Positions 7,116 through 15,199 of a DNA stretch of 18,697 nt are shown here, piece by piece. The stretch is from contig DVNG01000108.1 in NCBI GenBank assembly GCA_018714545.1, positions 1-18,697 of the forward strand. Direction: 5' to 3'. Both the position numbers and the translations under genes were made by a program. The stretch is from Limousia pullorum (GTDB lineage: Bacteria > Bacillota > Clostridia > Oscillospirales > Acutalibacteraceae). The notes beneath the pieces were generated by a model, which was given only the letters and a program-made list of their open reading frames with translations, was not told the DNA's origin and searched no databases. Every line of letters begins with the position of its first letter. Position 1 is the first letter of the stretch.

Positions 7116-8074
7116 GCTTTCAACTCCGAAAATAAGTTAGTGTTTGTCATGTCCTTTTCGCAAGGCAGAATTATCTTTATGGCATTTTCAATTATTTCAA
7201 CTGTTGGGTTTAACATGCTGTAGATTTCACCGTCAACGCTGATATCCGCAAAACCGTTTGTTTCTATTTCAATTCTTTTGCAGCGGCAGTTTTTTACATA
7301 TGGCTCGCAGCGTTTGTCGGAAAGGTGGTTTCCCTTGATAAACTGTGAAACAAGACTTAAAAATCTCGGCACGGAAACCTTTTGTATGTAAACCAAATCA
7401 AGTAAGCCGTCATAGGGGTCTGCGCTGGGCGCACCCTTTATTCCGCCGCCGTAGTATTTCCCGTTTCCGAAAACCGCCAGCAGGTAGTCGTTTCCGTTGT
7501 TGCCCATTGGTTTCCCGTCGGCAAAAAGGTTAAATCTGTGCTTCATCTTGGAAAAAAGACAGTACACAAGGGAAATTTTATAGGCGAGAGAGCCTCCCAC
7601 AAAGGGTATGTCCTTAAACTTCACCACGTTTTTAGCCACGGCACAGTCATAGCCCACGGAAACCTCGTTCATACCTATATGTCCTTCGCAGGAGATAAGG
7701 TCGATTGATTTTTCAATTCCCTTTGTCATTTTCTCAAGGTTTAAAAAATCATTGAGAGGAAATTCCTCAAATGTTCTCAAAAAGTCGTTGCCTGTTCCTA
7801 TTGGAATACCGCCAACGGCGCAGTTTTTATATTTGTATACTCCGTTGATAACCTCGTTTATGGTTCCGTCTCCTCCGCAGGCGTAAATTCTTATAAATTT
7901 ATCGGGATTTTCCTTAACCCATTTTTCCGCAAGGCTTGAAGCGTCGCTTTTTCCCTTTGTAATCTCTATAAAGCAGTTTTCAATACCGAGATTTTGGGCT
8001 TTTCGGGAAATATCGCCGCTCATGTCCTTTTTTCCGGCAACGGGGTTTACTATAAAAAGATGTATTGTTTCCAT
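7112..8074 (-). CDS. Diacylglycerol/lipid kinase family protein (DgkB/YegS/BmrU type)
   Basis: Soluble or peripheral lipid kinase that would phosphorylate diacylglycerol or a related lipid with ATP, recycling head-group by-products into phosphatidic acid. Landmarks from ATG 8074 (320 residues): NPVAGK at 10-15, the nucleotide-binding CGGDGTINEV at 66-75, GTGNDF at 93-98, and the C-terminal GGGIKGAPSADPYDGLLDL and ISVDGE signatures. I prefer ATG 8074 because GGAGG lies 5 nt before it; the in-frame GTG at 8080 overlaps that site. It lies 16 nt after maf and overlaps the response regulator by 4 nt. The lipid substrate is not settled by sequence; the family also includes sphingoid-type and undecaprenol-related relatives. 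Confidence 0.9.
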   Translation of the reverse strand: METIHLFIVNPVAGKKDMSGDISRKAQNLGIENCFIEITKGKSDASSLAEKWVKENPDKFIRIYACGGDGTINEVINGVYKYKNCAVGGIPIGTGNDFLRTFEEFPLNDFLNLEKMTKGIEKSIDLISCEGHIGMNEVSVGYDCAVAKNVVKFKDIPFVGGSLAYKISLVYCLFSKMKHRFNLFADGKPMGNNGNDYLLAVFGNGKYYGGGIKGAPSADPYDGLLDLVYIQKVSVPRFLSLVSQFIKGNHLSDKRCEPYVKNCRCKRIEIETNGFADISVDGEIYSMLNPTVEIIENAIKIILPCEKDMTNTNLFSELKA

Positions 8075-8090
8075 AGTCACCTCCGCTGTT

Positions 8091-8693
8091 TCAAAAATTT
8101 TTGATTTCTCTCAGGAAAGCTTTAAGCTCCCTTGCAAGAGCAGAAAGGGGAAGTCCCACAATGTTAAAATAATCCCCTTGGATTTTTTCAATCAGCAGAC
8201 TTCCTTTTCCCTGTATTCCATAGGCTCCGGCTTTGTCCATAGGCTCACCGGTTGCTATGTAGTCCCTGATATCCTCATCTGATAAAGGATAGAAAAACAC
8301 ACGGGAGGTCACAGAAAATTCCCTTTTATGTGTGCCGTCGGTGATACAGCAGCCTGTCACCACAAGATGGTCTTTTCCCTGAAGCTTTTTAAGCATTGAA
8401 AAGGCTTCCTCTTCATCCTTTGGTTTTCCCAGCATTTCATCATCTATAAAAACTCCGGTATCACAGCCTATAACAACGGCTTTTTCGGAAAGACAGCCCC
8501 ATATATGCATCGCCTTTTTCACAGCTAAAAACTGGGGTCTTTCCAAAATTTCCACCTGAGCCGGAACGGTTTCATCCACGTCGGGGCTTACGGATTTAAA
8601 ATCTTCGCAGATAAGCTTGAAAAGCTCTCGTCTTCTGGGAGAGGCGGAGGCAAGTATAATATTTTCTCCGTCTTTTAATCTGAATAAGCTCAT
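8091..8693 (-). CDS. maf: Maf-family nucleoside triphosphate pyrophosphatase
   Basis: Cytoplasmic house-cleaning enzyme hydrolysing non-canonical or pyrimidine NTPs (dTTP, UTP, modified bases) to the monophosphate, linked in other bacteria to septum formation and growth control. 200 residues, typical. Motifs: ILASASPRRRE at 13-23, the catalytic aspartate in CDTGV (D78), LGKP at 88-91, VVTGCCI around 111-117 and DKAGAYGIQG around 152-161. The second position of the usual DTVV motif is glycine here. AAGGGTG precedes the ATG. It starts 30 nt after the WYL gene stop and is followed by the lipid kinase after 16 nt. Maf beside a lipid kinase and a two-component system is not a standard arrangement I know. 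Confidence 0.93.
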   Translation of the reverse strand: MSLFRLKDGENIILASASPRRRELFKLICEDFKSVSPDVDETVPAQVEILERPQFLAVKKAMHIWGCLSEKAVVIGCDTGVFIDDEMLGKPKDEEEAFSMLKKLQGKDHLVVTGCCITDGTHKREFSVTSRVFFYPLSDEDIRDYIATGEPMDKAGAYGIQGKGSLLIEKIQGDYFNIVGLPLSALARELKAFLREIKNF

Positions 8694-8723
8694 TTTTTAC
8701 ACCCTTATATTATATATTTAACT

Positions 8724-9728
8724 TTAATTATAAAGCTTTAATACGGATTTTGCAAATTTTCTGAACTCTTTTACGGTTTTTTCCGGCTCCATAATCTTAG
8801 CCTTGTCGCCGAATGCAAAAAGCCAGCCGAAAAACTTTCCGCTTATTACCACATCCACCTCAGCTACAAAATGGCAGGCGTCATATTTTTCAATCTTAAC
8901 ATCTTTTCCGAACCTGTCCGCAACGGCTCCCACAAGGCTGTTTTCAAACCTTATCTTTACCTTTTGGGGTTCGCCGCCGAACATTCCGAAAACGGTCTTT
9001 TTGTAGTCGGGGAAATCCATCTTTAAAAATTCCTTAATCCCCGTGCGCTCGCCGTAAAGAATTTCTATTCGCTCCATTTTGTCCACACGGTAATGCTTTA
9101 TCTTTTCGCTGTTTCCGTCGTAGGCCACAAGATAATAGTTGTCGTCGTTCCAGATAAGTCCGTATGGTGAAACCACGTATTTTTTGCCGTTTTTCCTGTA
9201 GCTTTTTGCCACCATATCCAGATGTCCGAAATTCAAAACCCACTGGCTGTAGAGAAATTCCACCTGCTTTTTAGCGGCTATTGCGTGCTGGAGCTTGTCC
9301 ACATTGTAATAAATCTGTTCGTTGGTTGTTTTAAGACTGCAATTAAGGTTCGCCTGCTTTTCCAGAATTCTTCCCTGTCTCAGGCTTGTAAGTCCCTTTA
9401 TTTTTTTGATAAGCTCTTCGCTTTTCTTTTTTGTTATAAATTTTGAGTTCTGCACAAGGTCAATCAAAATTTTAAGCTCTGCAAGCTCAAATTCTCTGCT
9501 TCCCAGATAGTACCTTGTGTCATGGCTTTTAACCATACATATATCCACACCGAAATCCCTTAATGCGGCTATATCCCCATAAAGGCTTCTTCTTGCCGAA
9601 ACAATCCGGTATTCAGCCTCCAAAATAAGAGCGATATCCTTTATTGTTATACCGTATTCCTCGTCGGTGTATTCTCTTAATATTTGGTAAACACAGAGCA
9701 GTCTTTTTTGGGTACCTGCGCCTGCCAT
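8724..9728 (-). CDS. WYL-domain transcriptional regulator with N-terminal HTH
   Basis: Predicted DNA-binding regulator of 334 residues. An N-terminal winged helix of DeoR/HTH_11 type (residues about 5-75, ITIKDIALIL ... RRSLYGDIAALRDFGVDI) is followed by a helical linker (80-140) and a WYL domain (about 143-235, with VSPYGLIWNDDNYYLVAYD), then a C-terminal WCX-like extension. The name-giving triad reads YYL (198-200), tyrosine for the usual tryptophan. AGGGGTG lies 6-7 nt before the ATG. It starts 15 nt after the AEC permease stop, so it is probably co-transcribed with it. WYL domains sense nucleic-acid or nucleotide-like ligands in some systems; the ligand here is unknown, and no DNA damage or phage-defence genes are adjacent. 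Confidence 0.88.
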   Translation of the reverse strand: MAGAGTQKRLLCVYQILREYTDEEYGITIKDIALILEAEYRIVSARRSLYGDIAALRDFGVDICMVKSHDTRYYLGSREFELAELKILIDLVQNSKFITKKKSEELIKKIKGLTSLRQGRILEKQANLNCSLKTTNEQIYYNVDKLQHAIAAKKQVEFLYSQWVLNFGHLDMVAKSYRKNGKKYVVSPYGLIWNDDNYYLVAYDGNSEKIKHYRVDKMERIEILYGERTGIKEFLKMDFPDYKKTVFGMFGGEPQKVKIRFENSLVGAVADRFGKDVKIEKYDACHFVAEVDVVISGKFFGWLFAFGDKAKIMEPEKTVKEFRKFAKSVLKLYN

Positions 9729-9743
9729 GAAATCACCCCTTAA

Positions 9744-10673
9744 TTATACGGAAAGGGAATTTGCCAAAGCCACAACCAAAGGCATTGTGACTACGGAAAT
9801 AACCGTGCTCAAAGCCACAAGTCTTACGGAAAGCATTGTGTCGCCGCCGTACTTTGTGGCAAACATTGTGCAGGAAGCTGCAACCGGGGCAGAAGCGGAA
9901 ATAACTATGGAAACAAGCATAGTTCCCCTAATTCCGCAGAGATACATAACGCCTAAAGCGATAATCGGTATAAGCAAAAGTCTTATAATTGAAGCCACAT
10001 AGTTTTTCTTCTCTGCAAAAACATCTACAAAGTTTACCTGTGAAAGGTAGAAACCTATAATAAGCATTGGCACAGGAGTGTTGAGTGTTCCCAGATATCT
10101 GATAGGCTCGCCGATAATTGCAGGCAGAGTTATTGAGCAGATAAAGAGGATAACACCTATAACAACGCCCAAAATTCCCGGGTTTGTAACAAGCTTTTTA
10201 ACGGACATCTGTTTTTTGTCGCCGCTCATAAGCACAAGGCCGTATGTCCAGCTAAAGAGGTTAAACACACCGATAAAGATTGCACAGTAGAAAACACCCT
10301 CAGAGCCTAAAACTGCTTCCTGCAAAGGAATTGACATAAATGCGCAGTTAGAGAAAATAGTTCCGAAGCGCAGAACCTTTTTTCTGCCCTCGTCCTTATC
10401 TCTGAACACAAGAGAGGCGATGACTATTGTCACTATATGAATTGCAACTGCGCATACAGCTGTAATAAGCAGATTTACAAGCATTTCAGGATTAAATTCA
10501 CGCTGGAATGCGTTTACAATAACGCAGGGCATTGCAATCATAAGAATAATATCAGTGAGCTTTTTGGCTACATAGTCGTCAATAAGCTTTATTTTTCCGC
10601 AGATAAAGCCCACAGCTATAAGAATGAACAAAATCAATACCTGCTGAGAAACAATTACAAAATAATCAAGCAT
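9744..10673 (-). CDS. AEC (auxin efflux carrier) family permease
   Basis: Integral membrane transporter, 309 residues with about ten hydrophobic segments in two five-helix halves. The family pattern is seen in the N-terminal FILIAVGFICGKIKLID, the IAMPCVIVNAF segment around residues 47-57, and the C-terminal half with SASAPVAASCTMFATKYGGD followed by LSTVISVVTMPLV. Bacterial AEC proteins mostly move malate, malonate or other organic acids rather than auxin; the substrate here is not predictable. GGGGG lies 7 nt before ATG. First gene of the minus-strand operon, with a good promoter at 10741-10769. Confidence 0.92.
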   Translation of the reverse strand: MLDYFVIVSQQVLILFILIAVGFICGKIKLIDDYVAKKLTDIILMIAMPCVIVNAFQREFNPEMLVNLLITAVCAVAIHIVTIVIASLVFRDKDEGRKKVLRFGTIFSNCAFMSIPLQEAVLGSEGVFYCAIFIGVFNLFSWTYGLVLMSGDKKQMSVKKLVTNPGILGVVIGVILFICSITLPAIIGEPIRYLGTLNTPVPMLIIGFYLSQVNFVDVFAEKKNYVASIIRLLLIPIIALGVMYLCGIRGTMLVSIVISASAPVAASCTMFATKYGGDTMLSVRLVALSTVISVVTMPLVVALANSLSV

Positions 10674-10740
10674 ACCTATTCCCCCATATAATGGTTTATC
10701 CCCACAAAGGCTGTGAGGTTCTCTTTATTTTTTCTTATTC

Positions 10741-10769
10741 ATTATAGCAACTTTATACAGTGTTTACAA
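10741..10769 (-). promoter_or_regulatory. Promoter of the AEC-WYL-maf-kinase operon
   Basis: Minus strand: -35 TTGTAA (10769-10764), 17-nt spacer, perfect -10 TATAAT (10746-10741). The transcript leader (about 60 nt) contains a small hairpin CCTCACA/TGTGGGG at about 10719-10700 before the ribosome-binding site; no T-run follows, so it is not a terminator. Confidence 0.75.
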
Positions 10770-10841
10770 TCTGATAAATTATTTTTGTCATTTCAACTTG
10801 ATATTATCGTAATTTTTTTCTGTTTGTGTTCAAAATTTAAC

Positions 10842-10870
10842 TTGTATTTATGAACAACTCGGTGTATACT
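10842..10870 (+). promoter_or_regulatory. Candidate promoter of the ABC exporter operon
   Basis: TTGTAT (10842-10847), 17-nt spacer, TATACT (10865-10870). It would give a leader of only about 15 nt, beginning at the AAAGGAGG ribosome-binding site, which is unusually short; a different start is possible. TGTTC ... GAACA arms at about 10826 and 10852 flank the -35 and could be an operator, but this is weak. Confidence 0.45.
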
Positions 10871-10891
10871 GTCCACAAAGGAGGCATACAT

Positions 10892-11602
10892 ATGTTACAA
10901 ATCAACTACCTTACAAAAGAATACGGAAAAGTATTGGCAAATGACAATATTTCATTTACTGTAAACGACGGAGAGATAGCTGTTTTGGCCGGCCCAAACG
11001 GCGCAGGAAAATCCACTGTTATAAAATGTATATCAGGTCTTCTGCGCTTTAAGGGACAGATTTTTATAGACGGTCACCCAAACAAAACCGTTGAAGCAAA
11101 AAGAGTATTCGGCTACATCCCCGAAATACCTGCGCCTTTCGATGTTCTCACCGTTGAGGAGCACATGGAATTTGTGGCACGAGCCTACAGCCTTTCCAAT
11201 TATAAAGAGAGAATAGAAGCACTTTTAAAAAGAATGGAGCTTTGGGATAAAAAAGACAAGCTGGGCAAGGAGCTTTCCAAAGGTATGCAGCAAAAGCTTT
11301 CCGTGTGCTGCGCACTTCTGCCTCAGCCAAAGGTTCTGCTTTTCGACGAGCCTTTTGTTGGCCTTGACCCTCACGCCATTAAAGAGCTTAAAAACATATT
11401 TATAGAGCTTAAACAGGCGGGCTGTTCCGTACTTGTCAGCACCCACATGCTGGACAGCGTTGAGGAATTTTGGGACAGATGCCTTATCCTTATGAACGGA
11501 AGGGTTGTGGCAGAGAGAACAAGGGCTGACATTGAGAGAAACGGCGAGGACTTGGAGGACTTGTTCTTTAAAATCACAGAGCCTCAGGGTTCACGTTTGT
11601 GA
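10892..11602 (+). CDS. ABC transporter ATP-binding protein
   Basis: Cytoplasmic ATPase of a two-component ABC exporter, 236 residues. Walker A GPNGAGKST at 34-42, Q-loop region GYIPEIPAPFDVLT at 74-87 (glutamate at the usual glutamine position, common in this subgroup), signature LSKGMQQK at 128-135, Walker B VLLFDEP at 148-154, and the switch histidine in STH (H185). ATG 10892 is preceded by AAAGGAGG with a 7-nt gap; a further in-frame ATG at 10850 lies inside the promoter. Its stop overlaps an in-frame GTG of the permease gene, whose better start is 20 nt downstream, so the two are coupled. Cargo unknown. Confidence 0.94.
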   Translation: MLQINYLTKEYGKVLANDNISFTVNDGEIAVLAGPNGAGKSTVIKCISGLLRFKGQIFIDGHPNKTVEAKRVFGYIPEIPAPFDVLTVEEHMEFVARAYSLSNYKERIEALLKRMELWDKKDKLGKELSKGMQQKLSVCCALLPQPKVLLFDEPFVGLDPHAIKELKNIFIELKQAGCSVLVSTHMLDSVEEFWDRCLILMNGRVVAERTRADIERNGEDLEDLFFKITEPQGSRL

Positions 11603-11622
11603 GCGAACGGGGAGGTCTGAAA

Positions 11623-13251
11623 ATGAAAGCTATACTTTACATGACCAGAAAATCCATAAAAAACTGGTTTCTGGATTTGTTAAGACACCCCACCAAGCTT
11701 ATAGGCGTTGTTCTCCTTGTGGTTATTATAGGCTTTTCCGTTTTAAATGTGCTGTTTTCCTCTGATTACTCGGAAAGTATGGGAACTCTCACCGAGAGCG
11801 GCGTGGATATAGGAATACTTCACGGCATATATTTCCTGCTCTTGTTCTTTTTAGGCGGAACTGTTATTTTAAAGGGCCTTAAATCGGGAACCACGTTCTT
11901 TACAATGGGCGACGTTAACATGATGTTCTGTTCGCCCATAAGTCCAAAATCACTGCTGGTTTTCGGACTTGTAAGACAGATGCTCACAATGCTGCTTATG
12001 GCTATTATCTTCCTTGTGTACGGAGGAATGGCAAAAAGCATTTTCGATTTAACAACAGCTCAGGCGGTAATACTTATAATCAGCTTCTTTTTGTTTCTGA
12101 TTATATCCCAGATTGTGGCTCTGTTTCTTTACAGCACCACAAACGGAAAACCAAAGGCAATTTCAACCGCTAAATATATTCTCTACGCCCTTATACTTCT
12201 TCCGGTGGTTTTAATTTTGATACCGGTAATTCAAAACGGATTTACACTTTCCTCTTTGTATGGGGCTTTAAAGTCACCGGCGGCGGAGTTTGTCCCCCTG
12301 TTCGGCTGGATGAAAGGCTTTACATTCGGAATTTTAAGCGGCAATGTTATCACCTCTGTGGTTTACGGCGTTTTAATGCTTTTGGTTGTGGGACTGTCAC
12401 TTGTATTCTTTATGAAAGCCGACTGCGACTACTACGAGGATGTTCTCCAAAATACGGAAACCTCCCACGAAATGCGCCAGGCGGTAAAGAAAAGAGGTAT
12501 GAACAACACAGACGCATACCTGAAAAACAGAAAAATCAGAATAGGTTCCAAGGGTCTTAACGGGGGAAAGGGAGCTTCAACCTTCCTTTTCAAACACCTT
12601 TTGGAAAGACGCAGAAGCGGCTATGTTCTTTTCTGGGATATGTACAGCATAATAATGATTGCGGTCTGCGGATTTGTTTCCTTTTTCATTGTTTACTCAG
12701 GTGACGACAGCGAGGTACTGACTTCGGAAGCTACAATGCTTATTTTGCTTGCCATGGCTTCCTACATGCAGCTTTTCTTCAGCGTAACCGGCGACTGGGC
12801 GAGAGAGCTTTCAAAGCCATATATCTATATGATACCGGATTCGCCATTTAAAAAGCTTATTTTTGCTTCCCTTACAAGCATAATAAAGCCGTTTCTTGAC
12901 GGAGTTCTGCTGTTTGTGGTTGCAGGAATAATCTGCTCGGCGTCTCCGTTGGTGGTTATCTCCTCCATAATAGTTTATACAAGCTTTAGCTGTATTTACT
13001 GCATGGTGAACATTCTCACCGACAGGGTTTTGGGATTTTTAAGCAATCAGGCTCTTTCAATGTTCCTGTTTATTATGATTTCCCTTATAGCCGTTGCTCC
13101 GGGAGTAATTCTCACCTTTGTAATCGGCGCCGTTTCCGGCGCTCCCCTGTGGCTTGCCGCCTGCGTATGCGCTTTGTGGAATTTTATAGTTTCTCTGGTT
13201 CTTGCACTTATCTGCAAAAACACTCTCCACAACATGGAAATGCCATTTTAA
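11623..13251 (+). CDS. Putative ABC exporter permease
   Basis: Polytopic membrane partner of the preceding ATPase, 542 residues. The start MKAILYMTRKSIKNW with a following hydrophobic segment resembles the 'putative ABC exporter' family (as I recall it, PF16962). Segments cluster at about 25-45, 65-85, 105-165, 180-205 and 240-265; then a charged cytoplasmic stretch (about 267-325) precedes a second membrane half. GGGGAGG lies 7 nt before ATG 11623; the GTG at 11599 overlaps the ATPase stop but has no site of its own. An intrinsic terminator follows directly. The substrate is unknown; neither lantibiotic nor bacteriocin genes are nearby. Confidence 0.88.
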   Translation: MKAILYMTRKSIKNWFLDLLRHPTKLIGVVLLVVIIGFSVLNVLFSSDYSESMGTLTESGVDIGILHGIYFLLLFFLGGTVILKGLKSGTTFFTMGDVNMMFCSPISPKSLLVFGLVRQMLTMLLMAIIFLVYGGMAKSIFDLTTAQAVILIISFFLFLIISQIVALFLYSTTNGKPKAISTAKYILYALILLPVVLILIPVIQNGFTLSSLYGALKSPAAEFVPLFGWMKGFTFGILSGNVITSVVYGVLMLLVVGLSLVFFMKADCDYYEDVLQNTETSHEMRQAVKKRGMNNTDAYLKNRKIRIGSKGLNGGKGASTFLFKHLLERRRSGYVLFWDMYSIIMIAVCGFVSFFIVYSGDDSEVLTSEATMLILLAMASYMQLFFSVTGDWARELSKPYIYMIPDSPFKKLIFASLTSIIKPFLDGVLLFVVAGIICSASPLVVISSIIVYTSFSCIYCMVNILTDRVLGFLSNQALSMFLFIMISLIAVAPGVILTFVIGAVSGAPLWLAACVCALWNFIVSLVLALICKNTLHNMEMPF

Positions 13252-13262
13252 TTATCTTTATA

Positions 13263-13301
13263 TCCGTGGCGGAAAGCTTTATCCGTCACGGACTTTTTTT
13301 C
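13263..13301 (+). terminator. Terminator of the ABC exporter operon
   Basis: TCCGTGGCGG (13263-13272) pairs with CCGTCACGGA (13283-13292), followed by CTTTTTTT. It is preceded by TTTATATCCG, 8 nt behind the stop codon, the same motif that opens the dispersed repeat. This may be a remnant of the repeat or coincidence. Confidence 0.9.
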
Positions 13302-13333
13302 TACAAATAATACAAAAAAATTGAGCCTTTGTA

Positions 13334-13362
13334 TTGACAATCGGTATTTAATGATATACCAT
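13334..13362 (+). promoter_or_regulatory. Promoter of galT
   Basis: TTGACA at 13334-13339, 17-nt spacer, TACCAT at 13357-13362. The weak -10 lies within a long palindrome, which suggests regulated use. Confidence 0.65.
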
Positions 13363-13368
13363 TAAATA
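13345..13368 (+). promoter_or_regulatory. Palindromic operator candidate over the galT promoter
   Basis: TATTTAATG and CATTAAATA are perfect 9-bp inverted arms around ATATAC, covering the spacer and -10 of the galT promoter. A dimeric repressor bound here would block transcription. The right arm is part of ATTAAATAATAAC, which is repeated exactly just behind the marR promoter (2734-2746). The regulator is unknown. Confidence 0.55.
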
Positions 13369-13430
13369 ATAACGGTTGATTTTCTTAAGTCATCCTCAGC
13401 AACGGAAAAATATACTAAGAGGTGGTAACA

Positions 13431-14933
13431 ATGATTTCAACATCAGTAAAGAAGCTTGTAAAATACGCCCTTGATAACGAGCTTATCAAAAAGGCGGACG
13501 AAATTTACATCACAAATATCCTTTTGGGTATTCTCAAGGTTGAAGATTTCGACTCTGAGGCAGAAATTCCTGCAGAGCCGGTTTGTCTTGAAAAGACTTT
13601 GGGCGAAATTCTTGACTATGCCGTTGAAAATGGCATTATCGAGGACGGCACTGTTTCCAGAGACCTTTTCGACACAAAGCTTATGGGTGTTTTGACTCCA
13701 CGTCCATCAGCGGTTATCGACCGTTTCTTTGAAGAGTACGCAAAAACACCTGAAAAGGCTACAGACTATTACTACAAGCTCAGTCAGGATTCCGACTACA
13801 TAAGAAGATATCGTATCGTCAAGGATATGAAGTGGAAAACTCCTACAGAATACGGCGATATCGACATCACAATCAACCTTTCCAAGCCGGAAAAAGACCC
13901 TAAGGCTATTGCAGCAGCTAAAAACGCTGTTCAGAGCTCTTATCCAAAGTGCTTGCTCTGTCCTCAGACAGAGGGTTATGCAGGAAACATGTCAAAGCCT
14001 GCAAGACAGAACCACAGAATTATCCCCATTGTTATCAATGACTCACCTTGGGGCTTCCAGTATTCCCCATATGTTTACTATAACGAGCACTGCATCGTTT
14101 TCAATCAGGAACACACTCCTATGAAAATCGACAGCTCAGTTTTCAGAAAGCTTTTTGACTTTGTAAGACAGTTCCCTCACTATTTCGTAGGTTCAAACGC
14201 TGATTTGCCAATCGTGGGCGGTTCTATCCTTTCCCACGAGCATTTCCAGGGCGGAAGATACACCTTTGCAATGGCTAAAGCTCCTATCGAAATTCCTGTT
14301 ACATTCCCGGGATTTGAAAATGTTACCGCCGGTATTGTTAAGTGGCCTATGTCCGTTATCCGTCTTTCCTGCGCAGACGAAGCTCCAATCATCGAGCTTG
14401 CCGCAAAGATTTTGGCTAACTGGCGTGAATACACCGACGAGGCAGCATATATCTATGCTTACACAGACGGCGAACGCCACAACACAATAACACCTATTGC
14501 AAGAAAGAACGGCGACAACTACGAGCTTGACCTTGTTTTGAGAAACAACATCACAACAGAGGAGCGTCCAATGGGTCTTTATCACCCAAGAAACGAGCTT
14601 CACCACATCAAGAAAGAAAACATCGGACTTATCGAGGTTATGGGTCTTGCTGTTCTTCCATCAAGACTTAAGGGCGAGCTTGATAAGCTGGGCGACTTCA
14701 TTATAGAGGGCAAGGACATCCGCTCTGACGCCGATATCGAGAAGCACGCAGACTGGACAGAGGAAATCCTTAAAAACCACAAGGATATGCCAATGACAAA
14801 AGCCGCTGTTTCTGAAATGCTCTGCGAAGAAGTTGGCAAGGTATTCCTTGAGGTTTTGAAAGACGCAGGCGTATACAAGGATACAGCAGAGGGCAGAGAA
14901 GCATTCATGAGATTTATAAACTCAGTTAGATAA
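13431..14933 (+). CDS. galT: UTP/UDP-glucose-hexose-1-phosphate uridylyltransferase, class 2 (GalT)
   Basis: Leloir-pathway enzyme exchanging UMP between UDP-glucose and galactose 1-phosphate; cytoplasmic. 500 residues, the length of the Firmicutes class 2 GalT, against about 350 for the E. coli type. The N-terminus with the repeated ILLGIL ... LDYAVENGII pattern, PKCLLCPQTEGYAG (residues 172-185), WGFQYSPYVYYNEHCIVFN and the active-site region PIVGGSILSHEHFQGG (H269 and H271) are characteristic. AGAGGTGG precedes ATG 13431. It is transcribed alone, with its own promoter and terminator; galK and galE are not in the window. Class 2 proteins can act with other hexose phosphates. Confidence 0.95.
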   Translation: MISTSVKKLVKYALDNELIKKADEIYITNILLGILKVEDFDSEAEIPAEPVCLEKTLGEILDYAVENGIIEDGTVSRDLFDTKLMGVLTPRPSAVIDRFFEEYAKTPEKATDYYYKLSQDSDYIRRYRIVKDMKWKTPTEYGDIDITINLSKPEKDPKAIAAAKNAVQSSYPKCLLCPQTEGYAGNMSKPARQNHRIIPIVINDSPWGFQYSPYVYYNEHCIVFNQEHTPMKIDSSVFRKLFDFVRQFPHYFVGSNADLPIVGGSILSHEHFQGGRYTFAMAKAPIEIPVTFPGFENVTAGIVKWPMSVIRLSCADEAPIIELAAKILANWREYTDEAAYIYAYTDGERHNTITPIARKNGDNYELDLVLRNNITTEERPMGLYHPRNELHHIKKENIGLIEVMGLAVLPSRLKGELDKLGDFIIEGKDIRSDADIEKHADWTEEILKNHKDMPMTKAAVSEMLCEEVGKVFLEVLKDAGVYKDTAEGREAFMRFINSVR

Positions 14934-14958
14934 TTTTTTACCTTTAAAATAATTATAA

Positions 14959-14993
14959 AACAGGGAAATCGCAAGCCGGTTTCCCTGTTTTTA
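14959..14993 (+). terminator. Terminator of galT
   Basis: AACAGGGAAA (14959-14968) pairs with TTTCCCTGTT (14980-14989), loop TCGCAAGCCGG, followed by TTTTATT. No dispersed repeat lies between galT and this terminator. Confidence 0.92.
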
Positions 14994-15036
14994 TTCAGAT
15001 TTTTTATATTAGGAAATAGGACACACATAGCTTTTA

Positions 15037-15066
15037 TTTACAGATTAACCCTATCCACATTAAAAT
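15037..15066 (+). promoter_or_regulatory. Candidate promoter of the MATE gene
   Basis: TTTACA (15037-15042), 18-nt spacer, TAAAAT (15061-15066). If used, repeat copy C lies wholly within the MATE leader. The match is moderate and the region is AT-rich. Confidence 0.4.
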
Positions 15067-15087
15067 ATAAAAATAATAGAAGTGAAT

Positions 15088-15184
15088 TGAGAGCGAACCA
15101 TTCCAAAGACTAAACAGGAGGTCTCGCCCGACCTGAAACGGGAGTTAATTTTTATATCCGCCCTTTGCAGGTCGGATATAAAAT
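15088..15184 (-). repeat. Modular hairpin repeat, copy C (beta module), reversed relative to its neighbours
   Basis: The conserved orientation reads on the minus strand: TTTTATATCCGACCTG ... CAGGTCGGGCGAGACC, ending TTTGGAATGGTTCGCTCTC (15106-15088). galT and the MATE gene both read on the plus strand, so this copy is antisense to both, and its boundary motif GGATATAAAAT abuts the MATE ribosome-binding site AAGGAGG (15185-15191). The shared terminator stem is missing, though a GTGGATAGG string as in copy B's linker remains at 15058-15050. Confidence 0.82.
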
Positions 15185-15199
15185 AAGGAGGATGATGAA

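Noticed and set aside
10698..10722. Terminator or attenuator in the AEC leader
   Set aside because: The 7-bp hairpin has no T-run on the minus strand; on the plus strand a T-rich stretch follows but no gene reads into it.
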